From positions 496,001-560,000 of the forward strand of contig NZ_JQJY01000003.1 in the NCBI RefSeq assembly GCF_000745775.1: DNA of 64,000 nucleotides, given 5' to 3'. The position numbers were made by a program, and so were the translations under genes. Numbering within the stretch: the first letter of the stretch is position 1; each line of letters begins with the position of its first letter. Source of the DNA: Flavobacterium sp. ASV13. Lineage in GTDB: Bacteria; Bacteroidota; Bacteroidia; Flavobacteriales; Flavobacteriaceae. This document shows, piece after piece, positions 10,112-17,276 of the stretch. The notes under the pieces were generated by a model that saw only the letters and a list, made by a program, of their open reading frames with translations, searched no databases and had not been told where the DNA came from.

Positions 10112-10423
10112 TTATGGTTGTACGGTGTCGCCTTCCCAGTCCAGTATGCCACCAAGTAAGTTATAGGCATTATCAATACCTAATTCATTCATGATTTGGC
10201 ATGCTTTTGCACTTCTGGCGCCAGAACGGCAATACACATAATAATTTTTGTTTTTATCTAATTCTTCAATTTCATAAATAAAAGCCTGACCTTTATTGAT
10301 ATCAATGTTTAAAGCATTTTCAATATAGCCATCATTAAATTCGTCCTCAGTTCTTACATCAAGTATAACTGCATTTTCGTCAGCGTTTAACTGAGCAACC
10401 CAATCTTCTTGTGATAAATTCAT
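10112..10423 (-). CDS. Single-domain rhodanese-like sulfurtransferase
   Basis: 103 residues forming one rhodanese domain. The active-site loop is YCRSGARS with the persulfide-forming Cys65, preceded by the ILDVRTEDEF motif (about 20-29). No signal peptide, so cytoplasmic. Likely moves sulfane sulfur between carriers such as thiosulfate, glutathione-like persulfides or protein thiols; the acceptor is unknown. It lies next to the divergently transcribed Crp/Fnr gene and 7 kb from the CstB-like and YeeE/YedE genes, which fits a role in sulfur handling, although that is an inference from position. Confidence 0.9.
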   Translation of the reverse strand: MNLSQEDWVAQLNADENAVILDVRTEDEFNDGYIENALNIDINKGQAFIYEIEELDKNKNYYVYCRSGARSAKACQIMNELGIDNAYNLLGGILDWEGDTVQP

Positions 10424-10783
10424 AGTAATATGTGTTTTTGTAAAATTACGACGTTTCTATTAATTAAAAACGTACCAAATGCGATTTCGATTATTATTCT
10501 CAGAAAACGTTTTAGAGAAAGGATTATAATCAGTGATTTACAAATTTACTTACTATTTTTAAAAATTCACTCTACAAAATCGATAGAAAATAGGATTTAT
10601 TCATTTACACAAAATGCATCTTATTTATAATTTTCCGACAAACAATGCCAGCCGAATCTATTATCTTTGTAAAGAATTACAATTTTTAATCCGATTTTGA
10701 TAAAATTACTCGCCACGCATTTCACAAATTCTCACGAAGTAATTGATATAAATCTGTAAAATTGGTGGTAAAAAAACATTACA
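10424..10783. other. Divergent intergenic region between rhodanese and Crp/Fnr genes
   Basis: 360 bases without a convincing gene. It must hold both divergent promoters. The only clear element is TATCTTTG at 10662-10669, a match to the Bacteroidota -7 box on the plus strand, giving a leader of about 110 bases for the Crp/Fnr gene. No CRP-like palindrome of the type at 11660 is visible here. Confidence 0.6.
10662..10669 (+). promoter_or_regulatory. -7 box of Crp/Fnr gene
   Basis: TATCTTTG matches TAnnTTTG. No good -33 TTG is seen at the expected distance, so it is a moderate candidate. Confidence 0.5.
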
Positions 10784-11410
10784 ATGCAGCACTCCATAAA
10801 AAACAACTTTCCAAATTTTTCCAGCGAACTTGTCGCTACTATTGAAGAAAACGGAACTGAGCAAAGTTTTGAAGCCGGAACCATTTTAATGCGCACCGGC
10901 CAATACATTAAAAATACCGTTTTGATTCTGAAAGGAAAAATCAAAATTTATCGCGAAGGTGAAGATGGAGGCGAATTTTTAATGTATTATTTACAGCCTG
11001 GACAAGCCTGCGCTATTTCAATGATTTGTACTGCTAAAAGCGAAAAAAGCCAAATTATGGCTAAAGTTGTTGAAGATGTGACGGTCATGATGATTCCGCT
11101 ACAATTGATGGATAAATGGATGATGGAACACCGATCTTGGTACGAATTTGTAATTGAAACCTACCGAAGTCGTTTTGAAGAAGTCTTAGAAGTTGTCGAT
11201 AACATCGCTTTCCGATCTATGGATGAGCGTTTGGAATTTTATCTGAAAAGACATTCTGATGCTTGTGGATGTGCTGAGGTTAAACTTTCACATCAGGAAA
11301 TCGCGACCGAATTAAATACTTCACGAGAAGTTGTTTCCCGCTTACTAAAAAAAATGGAGCAAAGAGGTTTGGTCAAACTCAACCGAAATCAGATTGAGTT
11401 GTTAAAGTAG
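10784..11410 (+). CDS. Crp/Fnr-family transcriptional regulator with four cysteines
   Basis: 208 residues: an N-terminal cyclic-nucleotide-binding-type beta-roll (about 15-110), a long dimer helix (about 118-145) and a winged-helix DNA-binding domain (about 148-208). The recognition helix reads TSREVVSRLLKKME, with Arg181, Glu182 and Arg186 in the positions that in E. coli CRP read the GTGA half-site. Four Cys occur as two pairs, C76/C82 in the sensor domain and C161/C163 at the domain junction. No Fe-S motif of Fnr is present at the N-terminus. CRP-like palindromes of the TGTRA-N6-TYACT type occur upstream of the TauE gene and the CstB-like gene, which makes this the natural local regulator. 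The signal could be a thiol or persulfide change, but that is inference. Confidence 0.92.
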   Translation: MQHSIKNNFPNFSSELVATIEENGTEQSFEAGTILMRTGQYIKNTVLILKGKIKIYREGEDGGEFLMYYLQPGQACAISMICTAKSEKSQIMAKVVEDVTVMMIPLQLMDKWMMEHRSWYEFVIETYRSRFEEVLEVVDNIAFRSMDERLEFYLKRHSDACGCAEVKLSHQEIATELNTSREVVSRLLKKMEQRGLVKLNRNQIELLK

Positions 11411-11659
11411 TTATGGGCCACGGATTATACTGATTAAACGGATTTTCGCTGGTCCATTTATACAAACGTTATCTTAAAATGTAACATTGAGCGAAGTCGA
11501 AATCCTGTGCGGGCTTCGACTTCGCTCAGCCTGACACACTTTTAATAATTAATCTGTGGCAACCTGTTTCATCCGTAAAATCTGTGGGCAATAAAATCAA
11601 CACATAGAAAAAAAATCATTTTAATCAATGTAATCTGTGGCAAAACAAAAATATCCTTC
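11411..11659. other. Repeat-rich intergenic region upstream of tauE-like gene
   Basis: No gene seen. Contains short fragments of the kind 'aatctgtggcaa' repeated three times (11551-11570, 11578-11588, 11631-11645) and the hairpin listed at 11489-11527. With the operator and promoter at 11660-11704 this fills the gap between the regulator and the exporter. Confidence 0.6.
11489..11527. repeat. Hairpin gagcgaagtcgaa / ttcgacttcgctc
   Basis: A 13-bp perfect inverted repeat with a loop of about 13 bases. It may terminate or mark the end of the Crp/Fnr mRNA, but there is no T run. It resembles in size and place the larger 105-base hairpins at 16347 and elsewhere, without shared sequence. Confidence 0.65.
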
Positions 11660-11675
11660 TGTGATAAATGTTACT
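11660..11675 (+). promoter_or_regulatory. CRP-like operator upstream of the TauE gene
   Basis: TGTGATAAATGTTACT is a CRP-type dyad (TGTGA-N6-TTACT). Its centre lies 29.5 bases before the -7-like box at 11697, the same spacing as at 17206 before the CstB-like gene. This would put the dyad near -41.5, a class II activator position. Confidence 0.7.
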
Positions 11676-11696
11676 GTAGGTTTCTAATTTCCGAAG

Positions 11697-11704
11697 CAAC
11701 TTTG
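11697..11704 (+). promoter_or_regulatory. -7-like box of the TauE gene
   Basis: CAACTTTG matches TAnnTTTG at all positions except the first base. A weak box is what an activator-dependent promoter would have. The start codon at 11721 follows within 17 bases. Confidence 0.5.
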
Positions 11705-11720
11705 CATCAAAATAAATGCA

Positions 11721-12506
11721 ATGGAATATTTAGGCTATTTTGCTTCAATCATAATCGGGATTTCGCTGGGACTAATTGGTGGGGGCGGTTCTATTTTGAC
11801 TATTCCAATATTAGTGTATTTATTTAAAGTAAATCCAGAAGAAGCCACTTCATATTCTTTATTTATTGTTGGAATGACGGCACTTTCCGGAAGTTACAGC
11901 CATTATAAAATGGGGAATTTGAAACTAAAATCGGCGTTGTATTTTGCGATTCCTTCTGTAATTTCCATTTTAATTATTCGCGAAGTTATTTTTCCGCAGA
12001 TTGCCTCTACTCTATTTTCTATTGCTTCTTATTCGGTTTCAAAAGATTTTCTAATTATGATTGTCTTTTCGGTTTTGATGATTACAGCAGCAATTTCGAT
12101 GATTCAAAAACCTCAACCAGAAATCAAAAATGCCGAAACTAATTATTTTCAATTAAGCTTAATTGGTTTTATTGTCGGAATTGTAACGGGATTTCTTGGA
12201 GCCGGCGGCGGATTTTTAATTATTCCGGCTTTATTGTTTTTTGCAAAATTACCGATGAAACAAGCCGTTGGAACTTCATTATTAATCATCACAATAAATT
12301 CCTCAATAGGTTTTGCAGGTGATTTATACATTGGAACACCAATTAATTATACTTTCTTATTAAGCGTTTCTGCAATGGCATTAATCGGAATGCTGATTGG
12401 AAGCCAGCTTTCTAAAAAAATTGACGGAGCAAAACTGAAACCGCTTTTTGGCTGGTTTGTTCTCGTAATGGGATTTTATATTATTACAAAAGAGGTTTTA
12501 TTTTAG
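11721..12506 (+). CDS. TauE/SafE-family sulfite or sulfonate exporter
   Basis: 261-residue inner-membrane protein with about eight membrane segments in two related halves. Each half starts with the glycine-rich family motif: GISLGLIGGGGSILTIP (about 18-34) and GIVTGFLGAGGGFLIIP (about 152-168). Members export sulfite, sulfoacetate or related anions, or move thiosulfate. In the staphylococcal cst operon a TauE accompanies the persulfide dioxygenase CstB, which parallels the CstB-like gene 5 kb downstream here. The CRP-like site and promoter directly upstream suggest regulation by the preceding Crp/Fnr gene. The ATG at 11721 follows another in-frame-less ATG at 11718 region; length and motif fit the chosen start. 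Confidence 0.9.
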   Translation: MEYLGYFASIIIGISLGLIGGGGSILTIPILVYLFKVNPEEATSYSLFIVGMTALSGSYSHYKMGNLKLKSALYFAIPSVISILIIREVIFPQIASTLFSIASYSVSKDFLIMIVFSVLMITAAISMIQKPQPEIKNAETNYFQLSLIGFIVGIVTGFLGAGGGFLIIPALLFFAKLPMKQAVGTSLLIITINSSIGFAGDLYIGTPINYTFLLSVSAMALIGMLIGSQLSKKIDGAKLKPLFGWFVLVMGFYIITKEVLF

Positions 12507-12662
12507 AATTTACAGCATCACGCAGATTCGGCAAATTTGTGTAGATTTTTAAATATTTTCAATTTAGTTCACTTGTAAAAGTAATCTTTGTCAAAGTTTT
12601 ATACTTTGACAAAGATGAAAACTAAAAAGATTTTTTCCAGATATAAAGGGATTTGTATTTTT

Positions 12663-12772
12663 TGGGCGTTTCCTTCGGCCGGGCTATCCGCTATATTCCC
12701 GATTAACAAAAACTACGGCTAAAAAGCCTTGTTTTTCTAAATCGGGAGATACCGCTTCTATCCCTAACGCAG
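12663..12772. repeat. 110-base dispersed palindromic element, copy 1
   Basis: Begins with gggcgtttccttcggccggg and ends with accgcttctatccctaacgc. The core, attcccgattaacaaaaact to aaatcgggaga, folds on itself. Nearly identical to 30872-30980 in the same orientation. The ends also match the ends of 19969-20095 in inverted orientation. Confidence 0.85.
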
Positions 12773-12800
12773 ACCCGAGTAAGTTGAAGTTTTCGTTCAG

Positions 12801-13589
12801 CTATAATTTCAAAACTTCAAATTTTCCATTCTTAAACTCGAAAATTTTATCAGAAACAATATGATCTCCAGTATCATTTATATTTTGTACCGAATCATAA
12901 AGACGATGTAAATTTTCAGAATCTTTACTTCCTGTTATTAACAATACATCTCTTGAAGGAATTCCAACAACTATATTACCTTCTACCAAAAAATTTTCAT
13001 GATTCCATATATCTAATAAAATTAAACTAGATTCATAATTCCCACCGGCTGTCAACATAAAATATCCATTTTCGCCATGGCGTTTCATTTCGAAATTATT
13101 TGAAAGATTTTCAATAGCCTTTTCTTTTAAATTTACAATTGGAAAATTTATTTCTTCTAAATCATTTTTGGAAATATAATTAATTGAATATTCTTTGTCT
13201 TCAACATAAAAAACAATTAATTCCTCATTGTAAACTTCATAAATATGATTTTCTTCGAACTCAGCATTTATATCTTCTAAACTTTTTAAAAATCTTTTAT
13301 CTTTAATAACCGGAAGAATTCTTTCTATATCTAAAAGTTCTTTTGGTAAAAACATAGTAGAACTACCATTCACATATTTTTCGATAATCTCTTTAATAAA
13401 CTTTTGATCCTTTATATATTCGGAATAAGCATTATTTAATAAATGATGGCGTTCACCTTCATTAAATTCACTTATAACCTCAAGATCATTTATGGAAGTA
13501 ATCTTTAAGCCTTTTATTTTTTTAATTAATTGTTTAGCAAATTTCTCAGCAAACTCTGCTTCGGAAAGAAGTCTTTTTCTAAAAAACAT
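12801..13589 (-). CDS. DUF1444-family protein (YtpQ-like)
   Basis: 262 residues, cytoplasmic, no signal peptide. The pattern MFLPKELLDIERILPVIKDKRFLKS in the N-terminal half and a C-terminal VVGIPSRDVLLITGS motif are those I associate with DUF1444, whose Bacillus member is YtpQ. The biochemical role of the family is not established. It stands alone on the minus strand between the repeat at 12663 and the cydAB operon. The codon pattern is more AT-rich than its neighbours (many aaa/ata runs), which may be a sign of a different history, but this is only an impression. Confidence 0.75.
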   Translation of the reverse strand: MFFRKRLLSEAEFAEKFAKQLIKKIKGLKITSINDLEVISEFNEGERHHLLNNAYSEYIKDQKFIKEIIEKYVNGSSTMFLPKELLDIERILPVIKDKRFLKSLEDINAEFEENHIYEVYNEELIVFYVEDKEYSINYISKNDLEEINFPIVNLKEKAIENLSNNFEMKRHGENGYFMLTAGGNYESSLILLDIWNHENFLVEGNIVVGIPSRDVLLITGSKDSENLHRLYDSVQNINDTGDHIVSDKIFEFKNGKFEVLKL

Positions 13590-13650
13590 ATTTTTGATTT
13601 TTTCACAATTGCCTACAGCTTTAGCTGGAGATAAACAAATCTATATAAAT

Positions 13651-13690
13651 AAAAGGCTTTAGCCAAACTTTACGATTTTGGCTAAAGCCT
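13651..13690. repeat. Inverted repeat of 'ggctttagcc' units
   Basis: aggctttagccaaa at 13653 pairs with ttttggctaaagcct at 13676. The 7-base unit taaagcc/ttaagct is the same type as in the trpC-trpF hairpin at 28950. Confidence 0.7.
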
Positions 13691-13700
13691 ATTCAAATTC

Positions 13701-13730
13701 AAACAAAAAACCTCCAGTTAAAACTGGAGG
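13701..13730 (-). terminator. Terminator of cydAB
   Basis: Minus-strand stem cctccagtt / aactggagg followed by a T run, 38 bases after the cydB stop. Confidence 0.8.
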
Positions 13731-13767
13731 CAATTAGTATAATTCGTGAATTCGTGGCTATAAAAAC

Positions 13768-14844
13768 TCAATGTTCCCCATACCCAATATCATCCATCTT
13801 TCCGCTAAAAACGCGATACTGAATAATAAAGTAAATAATCACTAAAAACAAAGCAATAAAAAACCAACTCAATCCAGCATTTAATCCATATTCGTGCGCG
13901 GCGGTGTTATAAATAGTTAACGACGGATTTACATTATTAGTCGAAGGCAAAACATTCGGGAAAATTGAAACCGCTGTTGACGCAAATCCGCCAAGTAGAA
14001 ATAAGGTTGAGAAAATAAATCCGTGACCGTCTTTCTTAAACGAACGAACTTTGAATAATCCAGCAATTCCAATAAAAGTCATTAGAGGGAAAAACCATAA
14101 AATCGGATTTTCTATGAAATTATGAAACGGTTTTGGTTCTATAAAATGCCAGATTCCTAGTGAAATGAAAACCAAAACAAGCAAAACAAAGTTCAGTTTA
14201 AAAACTACATTTTTAAGTTTCGGGTTTAAAGACGAATTGGTTTTATAAATAATCCAGTTCGCACCGTGAATCGTCAATGCCACAACACTCACAATTCCCA
14301 GAAAAAGCGTAAACCAATCTATAATTCCCAATTCATTCGCCTGCGGACTAAAAGTTGGATTCCACAAAGGCAAAAAGAAAAAATGCGGTTCTTGTGTCGA
14401 AACGCCATTTTGAACCATTCCGAGATTGACACCTCGAACGATATTTCCTAAAGCAATTCCGAAGAAAAGTGCCAAAAGCAAACTCGCAATTCCGAATGCT
14501 TTATCCCAAATCGCTTCCCACATAGGATTATGCACTTGTCCGCGCATTTCCAATCCAATTGCACGGAAAATCAAAAGCCATAAAATCATAATTAAAGGCA
14601 GATAAAATCCGCTGAAAGAAGATGCATATAATGTCGGAAAAGCAAAAAACAAAACACCTCCCGCTGCAATCAGCCAAACTTCATTAGCATCCCAAAACGG
14701 ACCAATTGAATTGGTGATTACTTTTTTATCTCTTTCCGTATCGGCAAAAAATAAATGAATAATTCCTGCGCCAAAATCATAGCCGTCTAAAACCAGATAA
14801 ACAGCCAGAATTCCCATTAAAACTACGTACCAAAAAAATTCCAT
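13768..14844 (-). CDS. cydB: Cytochrome bd ubiquinol oxidase subunit II
   Basis: 358-residue integral membrane subunit of the quinol:O2 oxidoreductase, with about eight to nine hydrophobic helices. The start MEFFWYVVLMGILAVYLVLDGYDFGAG is the family hallmark, including the YxxLDGYDFGxG motif (about 16-27). Subunit II pairs with CydA and carries none of the catalytic heme ligands itself. It begins two bases after the cydA stop, so the two genes are translationally close. Length is normal. The small third subunit CydX is not visible nearby. Cytochrome bd is known to resist sulfide, which is relevant in this sulfur-oriented neighbourhood. Confidence 0.96.
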   Translation of the reverse strand: MEFFWYVVLMGILAVYLVLDGYDFGAGIIHLFFADTERDKKVITNSIGPFWDANEVWLIAAGGVLFFAFPTLYASSFSGFYLPLIMILWLLIFRAIGLEMRGQVHNPMWEAIWDKAFGIASLLLALFFGIALGNIVRGVNLGMVQNGVSTQEPHFFFLPLWNPTFSPQANELGIIDWFTLFLGIVSVVALTIHGANWIIYKTNSSLNPKLKNVVFKLNFVLLVLVFISLGIWHFIEPKPFHNFIENPILWFFPLMTFIGIAGLFKVRSFKKDGHGFIFSTLFLLGGFASTAVSIFPNVLPSTNNVNPSLTIYNTAAHEYGLNAGLSWFFIALFLVIIYFIIQYRVFSGKMDDIGYGEH

Positions 14845-14846
14845 AC

Positions 14847-16193
14847 TTATATTTTTTCTGTTGAAAGTTCCACATGATGAGGTCCTTTATTGATAATTTT
14901 TCCAATCAAAAGCAAAAACAACATTCCGAGTAAAAGGTATAAACCAATAAATCCAAGTAATGTAAATAAGGTATTTCCGGAAGAAACCGTTGGCGAAGCG
15001 CCCGATGCTGTTCGTAATAAATTATAAACCAACCAAGGCTGTCTTCCTAATTCGGCAGTGTACCAACCTGTTGTATTGGCAATGTATGGAAACGGCATCA
15101 TGAACATTAATGACCATAAAATCCATTTGGTTTCAAATAATTTTCCTCTTATTAATTGGAAAAGAGATAATATCATTAATCCAATAAAAACTGTTCCTAG
15201 TCCAACCATAATATGATAAGCATAATACAACCCAGAAATATTAGTTGGATGCAGATTTTCTTCAAACTGATCTAAACCTTTAATTTCCTGATTCCAATTC
15301 CCGTAAGTCAGGAAACTTAAAATATTTGGAACTGCAATTTTATTATCCAATTTTTTGTCTTTAACATCGGGTTGTCCGATTAAGACAATTTCAGAACCTT
15401 TTTTCTCGGTATGGAAAATTCCTTCCATTCCGGCAAAAGTTACGGGCTGATATTTCACTACATTTTTTGCCAATAAATCTCCTGTTGGAACTGCAACTAC
15501 AATGCTAGAAATCAATCCGAAGATTACTCCAGTTTTCAAGAACAATTTTCCGAAAGAAATATTCTTTTTGCTTAAAATATAAAAAGCACCAATTCCGGCA
15601 ACAACAAAAGAACTGGTTACCAAAGAAGCAGCCTGATTGTGTAGGTAAGAAGGCCAAAGCCAAGGATTTAAAAATAAAGCTTGGAAATTATTCAGAACAA
15701 ATTTCCCGTTTTCCAAAATTTCATAACCAACTGGATTCTGCATCCACGAATGTGTCGCGATGATTAAAAATCCGCTGGCCCAGGAACCGATCATAATTAA
15801 TAATCCGGTTACAAAATGCCATTTATGTCCGAGGAGTTTTTCTCCAAATAAAAATATTCCCAGAAAAGAAGATTCGAGGAAGAAAGAAAACATTCCTTCC
15901 ATGGCGAGCGTTTGTCCGATAATTCCGCCCGTTAATTCGGAGAATTTAGCCCAGTTGGTTCCAAACTGAAATTCCATCGGGATTCCGGTTACGACGCCCA
16001 TTGCAAAATTGAGGGCAAAAATCTTCATCCAGAAATGGGTGGCGTGATTGTATTGTTCGTCTTTAGTTTTGAGATATTTCCACTTGAAGTAAACGATGAT
16101 GAGCGAAAGCCCCATTGTAAGTTGTGGAAAAAGATAATGAAAAGTAATCGTGAAAGCGAATTGCATTCGGTCGTAAAAGAGCATTTCTTCCAT
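14847..16193 (-). CDS. cydA: Cytochrome bd ubiquinol oxidase subunit I (short Q-loop)
   Basis: 448-residue heme-carrying subunit. The N-terminal helix has RMQFAFTITFHYLFPQLTMG, with the His expected to ligate heme b595 region at the usual place near residue 19. Further family motifs are FWMKIFALNFAMGVVTGIPMEFQFGTNW and WYTAELGRQPW. At about 450 residues it is clearly shorter than E. coli CydA (522), so it belongs to the short-Q-loop type. Oxidises quinol and reduces O2 to water without pumping protons. A minus-strand -7-like box TAAATTTG lies at 16228-16221, leaving a leader of about 20 bases. Operon with cydB. Confidence 0.96.
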   Translation of the reverse strand: MEEMLFYDRMQFAFTITFHYLFPQLTMGLSLIIVYFKWKYLKTKDEQYNHATHFWMKIFALNFAMGVVTGIPMEFQFGTNWAKFSELTGGIIGQTLAMEGMFSFFLESSFLGIFLFGEKLLGHKWHFVTGLLIMIGSWASGFLIIATHSWMQNPVGYEILENGKFVLNNFQALFLNPWLWPSYLHNQAASLVTSSFVVAGIGAFYILSKKNISFGKLFLKTGVIFGLISSIVVAVPTGDLLAKNVVKYQPVTFAGMEGIFHTEKKGSEIVLIGQPDVKDKKLDNKIAVPNILSFLTYGNWNQEIKGLDQFEENLHPTNISGLYYAYHIMVGLGTVFIGLMILSLFQLIRGKLFETKWILWSLMFMMPFPYIANTTGWYTAELGRQPWLVYNLLRTASGASPTVSSGNTLFTLLGFIGLYLLLGMLFLLLIGKIINKGPHHVELSTEKI

Positions 16194-16220
16194 AAGTGGT
16201 ATTTGTTTTATGAAGTTCTA

Positions 16221-16228
16221 CAAATTTA
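16221..16228 (-). promoter_or_regulatory. -7 box of cydAB
   Basis: TAAATTTG on the minus strand fits TAnnTTTG. No CRP-like dyad is visible at the distance seen for the two sulfur genes, only a half-site-like AGTGACATT further upstream. Confidence 0.5.
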
Positions 16229-16346
16229 ACCATTAGAACCCGAAATGTCACTCTTAAAAAAAAGTTTATCGCCTGAGATTTGTTAAACTTTTCAACAATT
16301 TGAAAGGTAGAAATAACACTTATGTTTAATTCGAATGCCCACAAAG

Positions 16347-16452
16347 CTTGTCATTCCGAGGAACGAGGAATCTCCGCAAGTAACTCTACAAAGATTGGCA
16401 ATTCAACATGCGGAGTTACTTGCGGAGATTCCTCGTTCCTCGGAATGACAAG
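16347..16452. repeat. 105-base hairpin element (cgaggaacgaggaat family), copy 1
   Basis: Left arm cttgtcattccgaggaacga, right arm its near-perfect reverse complement ending in cggaatgacaag, with a partly conserved interior (actctacaaagattgg). Other copies at 32925, 50345, and diverged ones at 51957 and 54163. Always between genes. Confidence 0.9.
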
Positions 16453-16484
16453 ATTGTGTATAGATATTTGCGGGCTATCTTTGA

Positions 16485-17075
16485 TTATTTCTCCAAAATC
16501 CCTTTTTCAACACTTTCATTGATCAAACCTTCAGCATAATTCCAAATCGATTTTGAACCTTCTTTTATGATGCTTTTCTTTTCGTAAACTTTATCATACT
16601 TCACGTCAAACTCTTTCCAAGTTCCGCCATCGTTGGAAGTATTCTGCAATAAAGGTTCTAATCTGTCCATTGATCTTGCAAATTTGGCTTCGTTGGTTTC
16701 TCCGGCTTCAAATTCTTCCCAAATAGCTATAAAATCTTCAGCTTGTTTTTTCGGAAGTAAACCAAAAATCCGATTTGCTGCTAAACGTTCTTCATCTGTA
16801 TTATCATGATTTTTTGCTGTATCATATAAAAAAATATCTCCGGCATCAATTTCCACAATGTCGTGCATCAAAACCATTTTTACGACTTTCAAAACATCAA
16901 TCGGTTCATTTGAATGTTCGGCTAAAACAATTGCCATTAAAGCTAAATGCCAGCTGTGTTCAGCATCATTTTCGCATCGGTCGCTATTAAAAAGCTTTGT
17001 TTTTCGCTGAATGTATTTTACTTTATCAATTTCTTTTATAAAAGCGATTTGATCTAATAAGTCTTTTGTGTTCAT
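16485..17075 (-). CDS. HD-domain phosphohydrolase (YfbR/5'-deoxynucleotidase-like)
   Basis: 196 residues from MNTKDLLDQIAF. The metal-binding HD pattern is visible as His in ENDAEHSWHLALMA, then MVLMHDIVEIDAGD, with a later Asp in ARSMDRLEP. The RxxRW-like early segment and compact size match the YfbR/HDDC2 group, which dephosphorylates deoxynucleoside 5'-monophosphates. I prefer the ATG at 17075 to the open frame up to 17099, since family members start with this helix. Single gene, divergent from the CstB-like gene. The upstream region carries no strong box that would settle the start. Confidence 0.85.
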   Translation of the reverse strand: MNTKDLLDQIAFIKEIDKVKYIQRKTKLFNSDRCENDAEHSWHLALMAIVLAEHSNEPIDVLKVVKMVLMHDIVEIDAGDIFLYDTAKNHDNTDEERLAANRIFGLLPKKQAEDFIAIWEEFEAGETNEAKFARSMDRLEPLLQNTSNDGGTWKEFDVKYDKVYEKKSIIKEGSKSIWNYAEGLINESVEKGILEK

Positions 17076-17205
17076 TTTATTTTTGTTTTGAAATGACATT
17101 CATCATATGCAAAATTAAAGCTTAAAGCGTAATTGCTCAAGTTTAAATTACTTAAATAACTCATATGATGAAAATTCACTTCTTTTTGAGCAGAAATCAA
17201 ATTTC

Positions 17206-17221
17206 TGTAACATTAGTCACT
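17206..17221 (+). promoter_or_regulatory. CRP-like operator upstream of the CstB-like gene
   Basis: TGTAACATTAGTCACT is a CRP-type dyad (TGTAA-N6-TCACT). Read on the other strand it is AGTGACTAATGTTACA, close to the site at 11660. The dyad centre is 29.5 bases before the -7 box at 17243, exactly as at the TauE gene. Confidence 0.75.
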
Positions 17222-17242
17222 TATTTTACGAAAAAACAAACT

Positions 17243-17250
17243 TACCTTTG
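17243..17250 (+). promoter_or_regulatory. -7 box of the CstB-like gene
   Basis: TACCTTTG is a full TAnnTTTG match. No -33 TTG stands at the usual spacing, consistent with an activator-dependent promoter. The box overlaps a GTG at 17250, which therefore cannot be the translation start. Confidence 0.75.
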
Positions 17251-17276
17251 TGAACCAAATTTTAGATTTCCAAATC

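Noticed and set aside
10430..10630. Plus-strand 66-residue frame between rhodanese and Crp/Fnr genes
   Set aside because: Begins inside the promoter region of the rhodanese gene and has no recognisable features.
16322..16522. Plus-strand 66-residue frame near 16.4 kb
   Set aside because: It is a translation of the 105-base hairpin element.
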